A stretch of DNA of 64,000 nt from Edaphobacter modestus (GCF_004217555.1 NZ_SHKW01000002.1:428592-492591); one strand, 5' to 3'; counted from the stretch's first letter, positions 51,613-60,338 are shown. The notes: generated by a model from the letters alone, not told the origin. Made by a program: numbers and translations.

Positions 51613-51809
51613 TGCGAGTAATTTGTACTGGGGGTGGGTTCGATGTTGAGGGAGAAGTTATCGGCGGTGAAGACTTCGACCCGATCACTGGGACATGGGA
51701 TCTCGATTCAACTTTCACTGTTCGTTGCGATGATGGGGCATTGTTCCAGGTCCACGGTTGGATGGTTGAGGTTGAGGCAGTTGAATCACGACGAACATTG
51801 GTCATGTGA
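51612..51809 (+). CDS. Small uncharacterised protein in the resolvase cassette
   Basis: 65 residues, acidic and beta-rich (GGFDVEGEVIGGEDFDPITG, FTVRCDDGALFQVHGW). Its ATG overlaps the resolvase stop (TGATG), with GGAGGGAAG upstream, and the HNH gene begins three bases after its end. No known family. It may be a small OB- or SH3-like partner of the cassette; the function is unknown. Confidence 0.6.
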   Translation: MRVICTGGGFDVEGEVIGGEDFDPITGTWDLDSTFTVRCDDGALFQVHGWMVEVEAVESRRTLVM

Positions 51810-51812
51810 ACG

Positions 51813-52328
51813 ATGAAGAAAAAGCCTCTTCAACGTGCAATTTGCTGTCCTTGTGGGTGCGAGAAGATTCTTGCGTTGGGGCTCTGTGCGACCTGCTACA
51901 CGCTGAAGAGGCAGGACGAGGAGTACTTCGGCGGTCATCGCGAGACCGTTCTAGCGCGAGATGGCCATCTATGCAGAATTCCCGGCTGTACGAGTCTAAA
52001 ACGTGGCAAGCGGTCATTGGCCGTGCATCACCGCAAACCGGGAAACAATAACCCCGATCTGATGATTACACTCTGTCTGGGGCATCATGCTATGGTGACC
52101 CGAACGCAGATGCTGCGTAAGGAATGGCCTGAGCTGCTTCGCATTCTATGGCGTGAGCAGCATCCGAAAGCGCACGAACAAACGATACTGAATTTTGCGG
52201 TAAAGCCCGTTGCATTGAAGCTCGTTCCTCTGTTTCCAGACGATCGACAGGTAGCAAACAGAATTGGAGGGACATCCCCGCTCCGTAAATCCGACCCTCC
52301 TAATAGGGTGTCAATTGAATCGAAGTAA
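51813..52328 (+). CDS. HNH-endonuclease-like zinc protein
   Basis: 171 residues. Residues 11-30 contain CPCGCEKILALGLCATCY, a four-Cys zinc knuckle, followed by an HNH-like unit: LCRIPGCTS, SLAVHHRKPGNNNPDLMITLCLGHHAM, where HH and the later HH with two Cys form the beta-beta-alpha-metal nuclease. Translational spacing to the preceding small gene is tight, so the three genes form one unit. HNH proteins of this sort nick or cut DNA; the role here (homing, restriction or element mobility) is unknown. Confidence 0.78.
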   Translation: MKKKPLQRAICCPCGCEKILALGLCATCYTLKRQDEEYFGGHRETVLARDGHLCRIPGCTSLKRGKRSLAVHHRKPGNNNPDLMITLCLGHHAMVTRTQMLRKEWPELLRILWREQHPKAHEQTILNFAVKPVALKLVPLFPDDRQVANRIGGTSPLRKSDPPNRVSIESK

Positions 52329-52398
52329 TGCACCCTACTTCATGCGTGCCTTGACGCTGGGTTTAAGATTTTTGACGTTTGGTGTAGTGACCCCAACT

Positions 52399-52812
52399 TC
52401 AATCGACGGAGAGCGGGATCGGCAGCTGCCCCGTCAGTTCATCGGCCTTTCCCGTCACTTCAAGGTAGGAATGAAAAGCTGGGTGGATCTGATATCGCGG
52501 CGATATTAACCCAGAATTAGCGACCGTCTTCGCTGCCATCGTTCGTATTTTTTGCGTGTCTTGCTCATCGAAAATATATTCATAGCGATTTGGCGCGACT
52601 TCAAAACCTAAAAAGGTCAAATTGCCTAAGATTTCTATTACAGATTCGAGCCGATCAACCGCTAATCCCGTATTTGTCATAGCTTCCAGGACGAGTTCCT
52701 TGGTAATCACACTCGGCGACTGTAGGAAGTACATAAGGAGATCCTCGGCCTCGGGAATGACTGCGCTCAGCTCAGGCCAAGAAAGAATTAAACGCGAACC
52801 GTGAGTATTCAT
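52399..52812 (-). CDS. Shifted C-terminal part of the P-loop ATPase (winged-helix-like)
   Basis: Residues after about 12 (AVIPEAEDLLMYFLQSPSV, ITKELVLEAMTNTGL, LTFLGFEVAPNRYEYIF) continue the Sll1717-type ATPase at 52772-54817 and look like a winged-helix domain with a C-terminal extension. It is one base out of frame with the main gene: after FAFNSFL the main frame meets TGA, while a shift by one base leads into this frame. Either the gene is broken, or a frameshift restores about 810 residues, or there is a base error. No independent ribosome site is visible. Confidence 0.7.
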   Translation of the reverse strand: MNTHGSRLILSWPELSAVIPEAEDLLMYFLQSPSVITKELVLEAMTNTGLAVDRLESVIEILGNLTFLGFEVAPNRYEYIFDEQDTQKIRTMAAKTVANSGLISPRYQIHPAFHSYLEVTGKADELTGQLPIPLSVD

Positions 52813-54817
52813 TTGAAGCCGTGATCAAATCACTCTCTTCAATTACGGTGTGTCGTCTATTAACAGCGGCATGTAGCGCTGCTTTTACAAGATAGATCAG
52901 ATCGCGGGGTCTCGGGAAAATAGTAGCGATAAGGAAATCCTGCACAGCGATTCCACCGACTGAGGTGCAAAAATATCGCTGCCAGATCCTCTCGTTTTCG
53001 CCAGCGATTGCCCCAGACTTAGCGAAGCGTTCTTCGATCACGGACCGAAGCATCTCGGGATCGTTCCACGTCAGCATACGGACAGGCAGCTTGTCTCGCT
53101 CTCTAGCGAACTGCAACATAGAGGCGTATATGTCACTCCGCAGAAAAAGAGTGAAGTGAAGCTTGATTGGTTTCAAACCGGAAGCACTTCTTCTGAAATC
53201 GTCTGCAACGCGACTACTCACGCCGAGTAGTCCATAGAGAAGTTCGCTCAGAAGAGCGATGTCCGTGTCCTTTGTCCACGCTTTATCAAGGTTATCTACA
53301 AGGATGACCACTTGACTTTTGCCAGATAGGACATCGCCAAGCCGATCCCGCAACTCTGAAAGGAGTTCTTGATGAAGCATCTCGCTGATTCGGGCCTTCC
53401 GCGCCTGTCCGCCAGCGAAAGCACCGATGTCTCGCAAGCGTTCGACAACTGTTTCGAGCCTCATCGAAAACTCCGGCTTAATAGTCTCTGAGTGCTGGAG
53501 TACAAATTCGAGAAGACTTTCTTCAGCGGCGGAGCGTCCGAGGTACGTCGGCTTGCTTCTGATAGCTTCGTCCAAGCTTCTGGCGAGCTCTGTATAGAGT
53601 AGAAACTTCCAAAAGCTCTCGACGAGGTAGCCCTTTTCCGATCGGGTGATCTCTTGTCGAAGCATTGTGAGAATACCATCGAGTTCATAGTCGACGGGCC
53701 TGACAGTGCAAAAGTGGTTGCGCGGATCAGCGCTCAAATCGGAGGTCAACTTGTACAGAGTGGCGGTCTTTCCCGTGCCTTTGCGCCCAATAATTATGGA
53801 ATGATTTGAGTGGAGAGCCTCAGTATACGCAGCCGTAGATATGAAATAGTCGGCAATGGACTCAGACTCGTGCTCGGCTAACGGATCTCCGATGGAAATG
53901 TCTCGAAGATCTCCGCGGGCGCGCTGTTTCTTCTGGTAGTTCTGCCTGGCCTCGAGGCGCTCCTCGTAACTTGGCAGATATGGTGCGAGCCAAGCATCGT
54001 AAATTCCTTCAGCGGCTCTTGCGGTTCGGTGTTTTCGCAACAAATCTTTGTAGTCAAGCGGCGAGGTGTAGGGCTCGTGCGCAAGCATGAGAAGCGGTTT
54101 TCCGAGCCCATAGGCGAGACCCGCGACAAGAGCGTGCTTTGCGTTCTGCAGTTGCCATCCAGCGTGATCATTGGAAATGAAGTGTGTAACCACGGCGTAA
54201 GAGCTGGTCACTTCCCGCACATACCAAGAAAGCGGCTGTGATTCCTCGTCGATCACGGATTCTATTGGTCCCCCATCCACACGCCGAGAAATCTTTATTA
54301 CCGCATCCGTATACTCAGCTGGCTTCAGATAGAGAAGGGCATCACGCTTGTTAGGCTCTCCGCTCGCTTCAAGCAATTGATCGATGAGGATTTTGTCGAG
54401 ACTTTGAAAGGGTCTGTCTGAATAGAACTTGTTGACGATATCATTGCTGTTGCTATACGCGTGATATGCGGTCGTGCTGAGGAGCCCAAACCTGTCGAAC
54501 TCTGTTTTGGCCTTTTCTATGCTGGGATTCAGTAGCAACCAGACGGGCTTGCGATGTGCGATAGCGTAGCCTAGTTCGAAGAGCACATTCGGGTTTAGGG
54601 CGGTCACGTCAGCTATGAATAGGTCATGCCGCTTAATCGCGTCGCAGATCGTGCTGATCATCAGTTGACCAGTGATCGCGAGATCCTTCCATCCGATTAT
54701 CTGGACGGTCTTACCCGCCCTGATGCGGAGGATAGCTTCTTCTATCGACTCTGCCCGGTCCGGTGGGTGTGCCGGGTATGCGACGAAACAGGACACGTCC
54801 TCTGACATGAACAACAT
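52772..54817 (-). CDS. P-loop ATPase of Sll1717 type with N-terminal TIR/deoxyribosyltransferase-like domains (candidate defence protein)
   Basis: 681 residues. Two Rossmann-like units precede the ATPase. The first (about 5-135) contains DLFIADVTALNPNVLFELGYA, with Glu81 where TIR-like and nucleoside deoxyribosyltransferase-like enzymes carry the catalytic Glu. The second (about 158-270) has NAKHALVAGLAYGLGKPLLML. The ATPase (about 315-660) has SIADYFISTAAYTEAL, Walker A GRKGTGKT (344-351) and Walker B VVILVDNLD (503-511). Known relatives are Sll1717-type STAND-like ATPases. An infection-sensing NTPase with a nucleotide-processing effector is a reasonable inference. Start ATG 54817 or 54808. 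Convergent with the HNH cassette, and transcribed away from PadR. Confidence 0.75.
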   Translation of the reverse strand: MLFMSEDVSCFVAYPAHPPDRAESIEEAILRIRAGKTVQIIGWKDLAITGQLMISTICDAIKRHDLFIADVTALNPNVLFELGYAIAHRKPVWLLLNPSIEKAKTEFDRFGLLSTTAYHAYSNSNDIVNKFYSDRPFQSLDKILIDQLLEASGEPNKRDALLYLKPAEYTDAVIKISRRVDGGPIESVIDEESQPLSWYVREVTSSYAVVTHFISNDHAGWQLQNAKHALVAGLAYGLGKPLLMLAHEPYTSPLDYKDLLRKHRTARAAEGIYDAWLAPYLPSYEERLEARQNYQKKQRARGDLRDISIGDPLAEHESESIADYFISTAAYTEALHSNHSIIIGRKGTGKTATLYKLTSDLSADPRNHFCTVRPVDYELDGILTMLRQEITRSEKGYLVESFWKFLLYTELARSLDEAIRSKPTYLGRSAAEESLLEFVLQHSETIKPEFSMRLETVVERLRDIGAFAGGQARKARISEMLHQELLSELRDRLGDVLSGKSQVVILVDNLDKAWTKDTDIALLSELLYGLLGVSSRVADDFRRSASGLKPIKLHFTLFLRSDIYASMLQFARERDKLPVRMLTWNDPEMLRSVIEERFAKSGAIAGENERIWQRYFCTSVGGIAVQDFLIATIFPRPRDLIYLVKAALHAAVNRRHTVIEESDLITASNEYSRFAFNSFLA

Positions 54818-54883
54818 GATCTCACGACCTTCTCCGCCATCTAGGTTCTACTGGAGGAGCTACAGGTCCTGTTGGCACCCGAT

Positions 54884-54990
54884 AGAAATGTCAGGATATC
54901 TGACTCATTAGAAATGTCAGTATAAACACCCGTAGTCGTCGTGCGGTGGAAATGTGCGGAATCGCCGTTCTTTGGCGATTTCCACATTTC
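54884..54990. repeat. Short repeats and hairpin resembling IS-end debris
   Basis: AGAAATGTCAGGATA (54884-54898) and AGAAATGTCAGTATA (54910-54924) are near-identical. A further GGAAATGTGCGGAATCGCC (from about 54949) pairs with GGCGATTTCCACATTTCC to form an imperfect 18-base hairpin. Repeated motifs of this kind occur at IS21-type ends. No transposase gene remains. Confidence 0.45.
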
Positions 54991-55113
54991 CATCCGCCCA
55001 GAACGCGGAAGTTTTCATTCGCTTGTGGGCTTTGCTACCGAGAAGCCGCCATAACATTACCGACGCAGGTAGTAGATGTCCCCCTATTGCAGTTCATCGT
55101 TGTTGAAGATTTA

Positions 55114-55142
55114 TTGACATAGTCTGTCTATGCTAGTAATAC
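55114..55142 (+). promoter_or_regulatory. Probable promoter of the PadR-permease operon
   Basis: TTGACA (55114-55119), 17-base spacer, TAATAC (55137-55142). A dyad CATAG-TCTGT-CTATG overlaps the spacer, and TGTCTATGC occurs there and again before the PadR start, a likely autoregulatory operator. Confidence 0.6.
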
Positions 55143-55186
55143 TTGCTGGCAAAGGTTGTCTATGCCATAACTGCGAAAGGTCACGG

Positions 55187-55516
55187 TTGAAGCCAAACGA
55201 GATTCCACCCGGCACCCTCGATCTCCTCATCCTCAAGACCCTCGCCCGTCATGACGAGATGCACGGCTACGAGGTGGCAGAGTCCATCCTCCATGCATCC
55301 GATGACGTCATCAGCGTCGAAGAAGGCTCCCTCTACCCCGCGCTCCAGCGCATGCTTCTCAAAGGCTGGGTCTCCGACGAGTGGGGGGTTACTGCCGGCA
55401 ATCGCCGCGCTCGCTATTACCGCCTCACCGCCGCCGGCCGCAAACAGCTCACGCAGGAGCTTTCACACTTCGATCGCATCTATGGCGCCATCGCCCGCGT
55501 CGTCGAGGTTGGCTGA
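55187..55516 (+). CDS. PadR-family transcriptional regulator, Acidobacterial type
   Basis: 109 residues from TTG 55187 with GAAAGG seven bases upstream; an upstream frame to 55130 would begin within the promoter. LKPNEIPPGTLDLLILKTLARHDEMHGYEVAESI, VEEGSLYPALQRMLLKGWVSDEWG and RRARYYRLTAAGRKQL are the PadR winged helix. In this phylum these PadR genes sit directly before ADOP permease genes, as here (the permease starts 36 bases later). It presumably represses the operon through the dyad in the promoter. Ligand unknown. Confidence 0.92.
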   Translation: MKPNEIPPGTLDLLILKTLARHDEMHGYEVAESILHASDDVISVEEGSLYPALQRMLLKGWVSDEWGVTAGNRRARYYRLTAAGRKQLTQELSHFDRIYGAIARVVEVG

Positions 55517-55551
55517 TCGCAATACGCAGCAGAGCAACGGGGGGGGACACC

Positions 55552-58275
55552 ATGAACCAGCTTCTTCGCCGCATTCGCATGCTTCTCCATCGTGGCCGCT
55601 TCAACGCCGAGCTCGAAGAGGAGATGCGTCTTCACATTGAGCTGCGTGAACAGAAGAATGTCGATGCGGGTCTTGCGGCCGATGCAGCGCATCGCGAGGC
55701 GCATCGCAGTTTCGGCAACGCGACCGTGCTCCGCGAGAACAGCCATAACACCTGGGGCTGGGGCTGGCTCGAAGGCTTCGCGCAGGACGTCACCTACGGC
55801 GTGCGCTCCATGCTGCGCTCCCCCGGCCTGACCGCGGTCGCGTTGCTCTCGCTCGCTCTCGGTATCGGCGCCAACACCGCGATCTTCAGTTTTCTCAACG
55901 CCGTGCTGCTGCGCTCGCTGCCCGTCAGAAACTCATCGCAACTCGTGGTGCTTGGAGAAGGAGGACAACTGGGGCAGACCAGTCGCTATGGTTCCACCGA
56001 CCTCTATTCCTACCCCTTTTACCGGCAGTTTCAGCAGAAGCAGCAGGTCTTCTCTGAGGTTGCCACCCTCTTCAGCTACAACCCCGATGTTCACGGAACC
56101 ATCGACCGCCGCGACCAGATGCAGCCGATCGCGGCCGATCTGGTCTCCGGAACTTTTTTCAGCACACTGGGCGTCGAGCCGGCGATCGGCCGCCTGTTTA
56201 CAGATGCCGACGACAACAGCGAAGGCGATCATCCGGTCGTCGTCATCAGTTACAACTGGTGGCAGACGGTCTTCTCCGGCGACCCCGATATCCTCAAACA
56301 CACGGTCAAGATCGGCGACACTACCTTCGACATTGTGGGCGTGGCTCCGCCCGGCTTCTTTGGAATCTTCGTCGGTCATACGCCCGACCTATGGGCTCCC
56401 ATGTCGATGATGAACGCCATGCCCTTGCATTTTACGGGCTACAAGGACAACTTCAGCCAGTCGAACCTCATCCTCGCGCGACTGAAGCCCGGCGTCTCAC
56501 GCGAGCAGGCCGAGGCTAACACCAACGTCCTCTACCAGCAGATCATCCGCGGCTTCTCCGACGCTAAGCTTGATGCCTACAATCTTCGGCATCTGGAGGC
56601 CGCACACGTGAAGCTTACCTCACTGAAGACCGGCCTCTCCGCCCTGCGCCACAGGTTCTCCGACCCACTCAAGATCCTGATGGGCGTTACCGCGCTGGTG
56701 CTGCTGATCGCCTGCGCAAACATCGCGAACCTTCTGCTCGCCCGCTCCACGACCCGAGCGCGCGAGTTTGCCGTTCGCCAGGCCCTCGGCGCTCAACGCC
56801 TGCGCCTCATCCGTCAGCTTCTTACCGAAAGCCTGCTGCTTGCCCTTACCGGAGGCCTCCTCGGCATCGTCGTCGCCGTCGTCGCCGACCGTTTTCTGCT
56901 GCGTATGATCTCGGGCGGGCCCAACGCGGATCTCATACGGCTCGACGTCTCGCTCGATCTTCGCCTGCTTCTCTTTACTCTTGCCGCCACCATCAGCACC
57001 GCGGTTCTCTTCGGCATCCTCCCCGCGCTCCGGGCCTCGCGCATCGAGGTCACCGAGGCCCTCAAGGACGGGCGCGTCTCCTCCAACGCCGCTACCCGCA
57101 GCCCGCTCGGCAAGACCCTCGTCGTCACCCAGGTCGCTATCTCGCTAGTTCTCACGGTCGCCGCCGTGGTGTTCTTGCGCAGTCTCGTCAACCTTACGAA
57201 GGTCGATACCGGCTTCAACCGCCAGGGTGTGCTTCGCCTCGACATCGACCCCACCGTCACCGGCCACAAAGGCGAAGACCCACGCCTGATCGCCATGTTC
57301 CAGCAGATCGAGCAGAAGGTCGCAGCGGTCCCCGGCGTACAGTCCGCCAGCTTCGCTTCCTTCTTCTTCGCGCAGGGTACGTGGAGCGAAAACATCAACG
57401 TTCCCGGCGCCCCCTACAACGACCACATCTTCGTCAAACACAACATCATCGGCAACGATTTTTTTCGCACGATGCAGATCCCGCTTCTCGCCGGTCGCAC
57501 CTTCGGCACGCAGGATACCGCCGCCTCGCACAAGGTAGCCATCATCAGCGAGAGTGTTGCGCGCGACCTCTTTCCCGCAGGCGTCAACCCCATCGGCCGC
57601 CACTACTTCGTCAGAAAAGATCCTAACCCTGAGGAAGATGTCGAGGTCATCGGGGTCGTCAAGGATGTCAAGTTCAGCGGCCTCGACGAGCCGCAGCAGT
57701 ACATCGACTACATCCCCAATCCGCAGCACCCCTCGATCTACGATGGCCTCGGAGTGCGCTATACGGGCGACTTCAATGCCGTCTCCACCGCCGTGCAGCA
57801 GGCCATCCACTCCATCAACCGCACACTTCCCATCAGCCACATCACCACGCTCGACGCCGTCGTCGATCGCACTATCACCAATCAGCGCCTCGTCGCCGAG
57901 CTTTCTGCGTTCTTCGGCCTGCTCGCCGTCTTTCTCTCCGCCATCGGTATCTATGGCCTGATGAGCTACATTGTTAGCCGTCGCACCAACGAGATCGGCA
58001 TCCGCATGGCTCTCGGCGCCGCACGGTCGAGTGTGCGCTGGATGGTCATGCGCGAGATCGTTCGGCTTGTCGTCCTCGGCATCGGTATCGGCACCGTCAT
58101 CTCCCTCGCCGCGGGACGGCTTGTCGCCACCATGCTCTATGGTCTCAAACCCACCGAACCCAATAACCTCGCCATCGCCATCGCCGTACTCCTTGTCGTT
58201 GCTCTCACCGCCGGTTACCTCCCAGCCCGCCGAGCCTCCAAGGTTAGCCCTATGGAAGCCCTACGCTACGAGTAG
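55552..58275 (+). CDS. MacB/FtsX-like permease, Acidobacterial duplicated orphan permease (ADOP)
   Basis: 907 residues from ATG 55552, with a GGGGGGGA run six bases upstream; the frame upstream to 55381 overlaps PadR. An N-terminal soluble cap (1-65, MNQLLRRIRMLLHRGRFNAELEEEMRLH) is typical of ADOP proteins. Then follow a first MacB half (TM at about 88-108, periplasmic domain to about 360, three TMs at 380-530 with FtsX signature FAVRQALGAQRLRLIRQLL) and a second half (about 565-907, again ending NEIGIRMALGAARSSVRWMV and SPMEALRYE). No ATPase gene is adjacent, which explains 'orphan'. Function unsettled; export or mechanotransmission of an unknown compound. Confidence 0.92.
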   Translation: MNQLLRRIRMLLHRGRFNAELEEEMRLHIELREQKNVDAGLAADAAHREAHRSFGNATVLRENSHNTWGWGWLEGFAQDVTYGVRSMLRSPGLTAVALLSLALGIGANTAIFSFLNAVLLRSLPVRNSSQLVVLGEGGQLGQTSRYGSTDLYSYPFYRQFQQKQQVFSEVATLFSYNPDVHGTIDRRDQMQPIAADLVSGTFFSTLGVEPAIGRLFTDADDNSEGDHPVVVISYNWWQTVFSGDPDILKHTVKIGDTTFDIVGVAPPGFFGIFVGHTPDLWAPMSMMNAMPLHFTGYKDNFSQSNLILARLKPGVSREQAEANTNVLYQQIIRGFSDAKLDAYNLRHLEAAHVKLTSLKTGLSALRHRFSDPLKILMGVTALVLLIACANIANLLLARSTTRAREFAVRQALGAQRLRLIRQLLTESLLLALTGGLLGIVVAVVADRFLLRMISGGPNADLIRLDVSLDLRLLLFTLAATISTAVLFGILPALRASRIEVTEALKDGRVSSNAATRSPLGKTLVVTQVAISLVLTVAAVVFLRSLVNLTKVDTGFNRQGVLRLDIDPTVTGHKGEDPRLIAMFQQIEQKVAAVPGVQSASFASFFFAQGTWSENINVPGAPYNDHIFVKHNIIGNDFFRTMQIPLLAGRTFGTQDTAASHKVAIISESVARDLFPAGVNPIGRHYFVRKDPNPEEDVEVIGVVKDVKFSGLDEPQQYIDYIPNPQHPSIYDGLGVRYTGDFNAVSTAVQQAIHSINRTLPISHITTLDAVVDRTITNQRLVAELSAFFGLLAVFLSAIGIYGLMSYIVSRRTNEIGIRMALGAARSSVRWMVMREIVRLVVLGIGIGTVISLAAGRLVATMLYGLKPTEPNNLAIAIAVLLVVALTAGYLPARRASKVSPMEALRYE

Positions 58276-59225
58276 TCCTACCTTGGTTCATCCTTCCACG
58301 ATGTAGAAATTTGTGGGTTTCCTTGCAAACTACCGACCACTTCGTCACTTCCGCAAAATCCTCTTGCAATTTCTCTTTGGGAGAAGCTATCGGCGAACTT
58401 TCGTCTGGAGAGCGGGATTAGATCCTGGCTGACCCAGATCAAAGGGCACAGCTCGCGGGAGCACTGGAAACACTGACAAACCTGTTGCAGTCAACTTCTA
58501 AATAATCAATAGATTGACGCACTTATCCTCGTGCTTTACATGAGATAACGGAGTTGACGAGACGAGACGAGATCCGAGCACACGCTCCTAGTCCGCGGAT
58601 TGGAACTGATTATTCCTGCACTCAGCTAGCCGTGCGGCGATGCCAACTCTGAATCTCGTTGAAATCTTTATCGTCGAGGTCAGCGTCAGACCTATTTTCC
58701 CCTACTGGCGAGATCCTAAAGATTCTGATCTTAACTTTCTCCCGACATTCAACGTGACTCCGCACTCAATCCAGTCAGTGATCCGCTGGGACGACGAAGG
58801 GACACGGCAGACAAAGCTGATGTACTGAGGCCCAATTCTGGCGTAGTCCGGGATTCAAAAAGACAACCTACTCAATGCTTCCTCGTAGAAGGCATACACG
58901 GACAAGGCTCCTAACGTCGTCCGCTCGGGCGTTGAACTCTTGTTTCGTTCCGTTCTGATCATTGATCTCAATTAGATTAAAGCTATATATAACAATATAA
59001 TGCCGGTAGGATTTAAACTAAAGGATAATACTTTCTGGCTCACTCCATCGCTTTCGGAGGGTCTGCAATGGATCGCCTGCTGCTTTCCCGAGCTTCAACT
59101 CGCATGAACGAGGCGACCATCCTTATCGATTCAGCTCCTCCTTTGCCGTTGCCAGCAGAGACAATGTCTTTCTTATAGAGATTCCTTATCCGGGCCGTAT
59201 ATCCTCGAGACCGCACTTTTTAAGT
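58276..59225. other. Long intergenic region, no clear gene
   Basis: About 950 bases of mixed, rather A+T-rich sequence. A plus-strand frame near 58424-58505 ends LADPDQRAQLAGALETLTNL and may be the tail of a lost regulator. A 62-residue frame at 58640-58828 has no ribosome site. Nothing else recognised. Confidence 0.4.
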
Positions 59226-59247
59226 GTGATTTAATTGTGATTTAGAT
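59226..59247. promoter_or_regulatory. Tandem GTGATTTA repeats upstream of the toxin-antitoxin pair
   Basis: GTGATTTAATT (59226-59236) and GTGATTTAGAT (59237-59247) are direct 11-base repeats about 50 bases before the antitoxin start. Further, GTGAGAC...GTTTCAC frames the start region. Likely an autoregulatory operator. Confidence 0.5.
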
Positions 59248-59293
59248 GGGAGTGTGAGACACTAAAATTGCACGGTTTCACAGGAGGTCTGTT

Positions 59294-59683
59294 ATGGCGA
59301 CCGCATCACTCCCAAGACCTGATCTATTTGCCCATCGAGAGGCGCTGCGGCTACCTGCTGCTACCGTAGTCGAGAAACTAGTTGAAATCGTGGGACGCAA
59401 GCTCACCGCATACATCGGAGGAGTCAAGGACGTTCGCGCCGTGAACCGCTGGATCGCCGGGGGAGAGATCTATGGCGATGCCGAGGCTCGTCTGCGGTTT
59501 GCGTTCCAGGTGGTACGCACGTTGAGCGAGCACGATTCACCTGCGGTCGTACAAGCCTGGCTGACGGGCGTGAATCCTGAACTTGGCGACCGCGTGCCTC
59601 TGCGGCTTCTGCGCGAGAATGACATCGACGCTGTCGCGCCCGCGATTCTGAGCGCTGCGCGTGCCTTCCTTGCCGGAGGATAG
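59294..59683 (+). CDS. Antitoxin, Xre/MbcA/ParS type
   Basis: 129 residues; AGGAGG is six bases before ATG 59294. The C-terminal third (VQAWLTGVNPELGDRVPLRLLRENDIDAV...AARAFLAGG) is the toxin-binding domain (DUF2384-like) of Xre-RES systems, where the C-terminal residues plug the toxin's NAD site. The N-terminal part (about 10-80) is a helical DNA-binding domain. It lies four bases before the toxin gene, and tandem repeats lie upstream. Confidence 0.82.
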   Translation: MATASLPRPDLFAHREALRLPAATVVEKLVEIVGRKLTAYIGGVKDVRAVNRWIAGGEIYGDAEARLRFAFQVVRTLSEHDSPAVVQAWLTGVNPELGDRVPLRLLRENDIDAVAPAILSAARAFLAGG

Positions 59684-59687
59684 ACGG

Positions 59688-60338
59688 ATGGAACTTGAAG
59701 AGCGCCGGCCGACCGAGCCGCTCTATCGTCTCGGCCGCCGCCCGAACGCGTGGCAACCGCCAGAATGGTTTCTCGCGCATAGTGATGGCACATTCGGGAA
59801 CCGGTTCGACGATCCGCAAGGCTACTACCGTGTCCTATATGCCTCTTCGCAACGTCTCGCATGTTTTGTCGAAACGCTAGCGCGCTTCAGACCGGATCTG
59901 TCGCTGTTGGCAGAACTGGATGCGATCGAGGGAGAGGACGATTTCGTTGCTCTCGGGACGCTTCCGCGTGACTGGTTAACTGTCCGCACCATGGGGAGTG
60001 CCGAGATCGATGGGTTCTTTGCTGACATCTATGGAATCGCTTGGGTGAGTCAACTCCGGCGAACGCTGGCTGGGGAAGCACTGAGACTCGGAATGAAAGA
60101 CATCGATCTTAGCTCCCTTGAAAGAGCTGAACCAAGGAGACTCACGCAGCTTGCGTCGCGGAAGGCGTACCTGCTGAATTTCGCGGGCATCTTTTATCGC
60201 TCCCGATACGGGCAGACGCTCGAGAATTGGGCGATCTTTGAACCCTTCTCTCTGCAACATGCTAAATCGAAGGAATTCTATGAAAACGATCCAGACTTGT
60301 TGGAAGCGCTTCGGCTTCATGGAATCCGTTTCGCCTAG
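59688..60338 (+). CDS. RES-domain toxin, NAD+ phosphorylase/hydrolase type
   Basis: 216 residues from ATG 59688, with GGAGG upstream inside the antitoxin's end. Key RES residues are in place: Arg in LYRLGRR, Tyr in YYRVLYASS, Glu in CFVETLARF and the C-terminal FAGIFYRSRYGQTLENWAIFEPF. RES toxins degrade NAD+ and stop growth until neutralised. The length is that of ordinary RES toxins and all expected motifs are present, so the pair is likely functional. It lies in a mobile-element-rich region, consistent with addiction or phage defence. Confidence 0.87.
   Translation: MELEERRPTEPLYRLGRRPNAWQPPEWFLAHSDGTFGNRFDDPQGYYRVLYASSQRLACFVETLARFRPDLSLLAELDAIEGEDDFVALGTLPRDWLTVRTMGSAEIDGFFADIYGIAWVSQLRRTLAGEALRLGMKDIDLSSLERAEPRRLTQLASRKAYLLNFAGIFYRSRYGQTLENWAIFEPFSLQHAKSKEFYENDPDLLEALRLHGIRFA

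Noticed and set aside
58640..58828. 62-residue plus-strand frame as a small gene
   Set aside because: No ribosome site, no motif, isolated in a long intergenic region.
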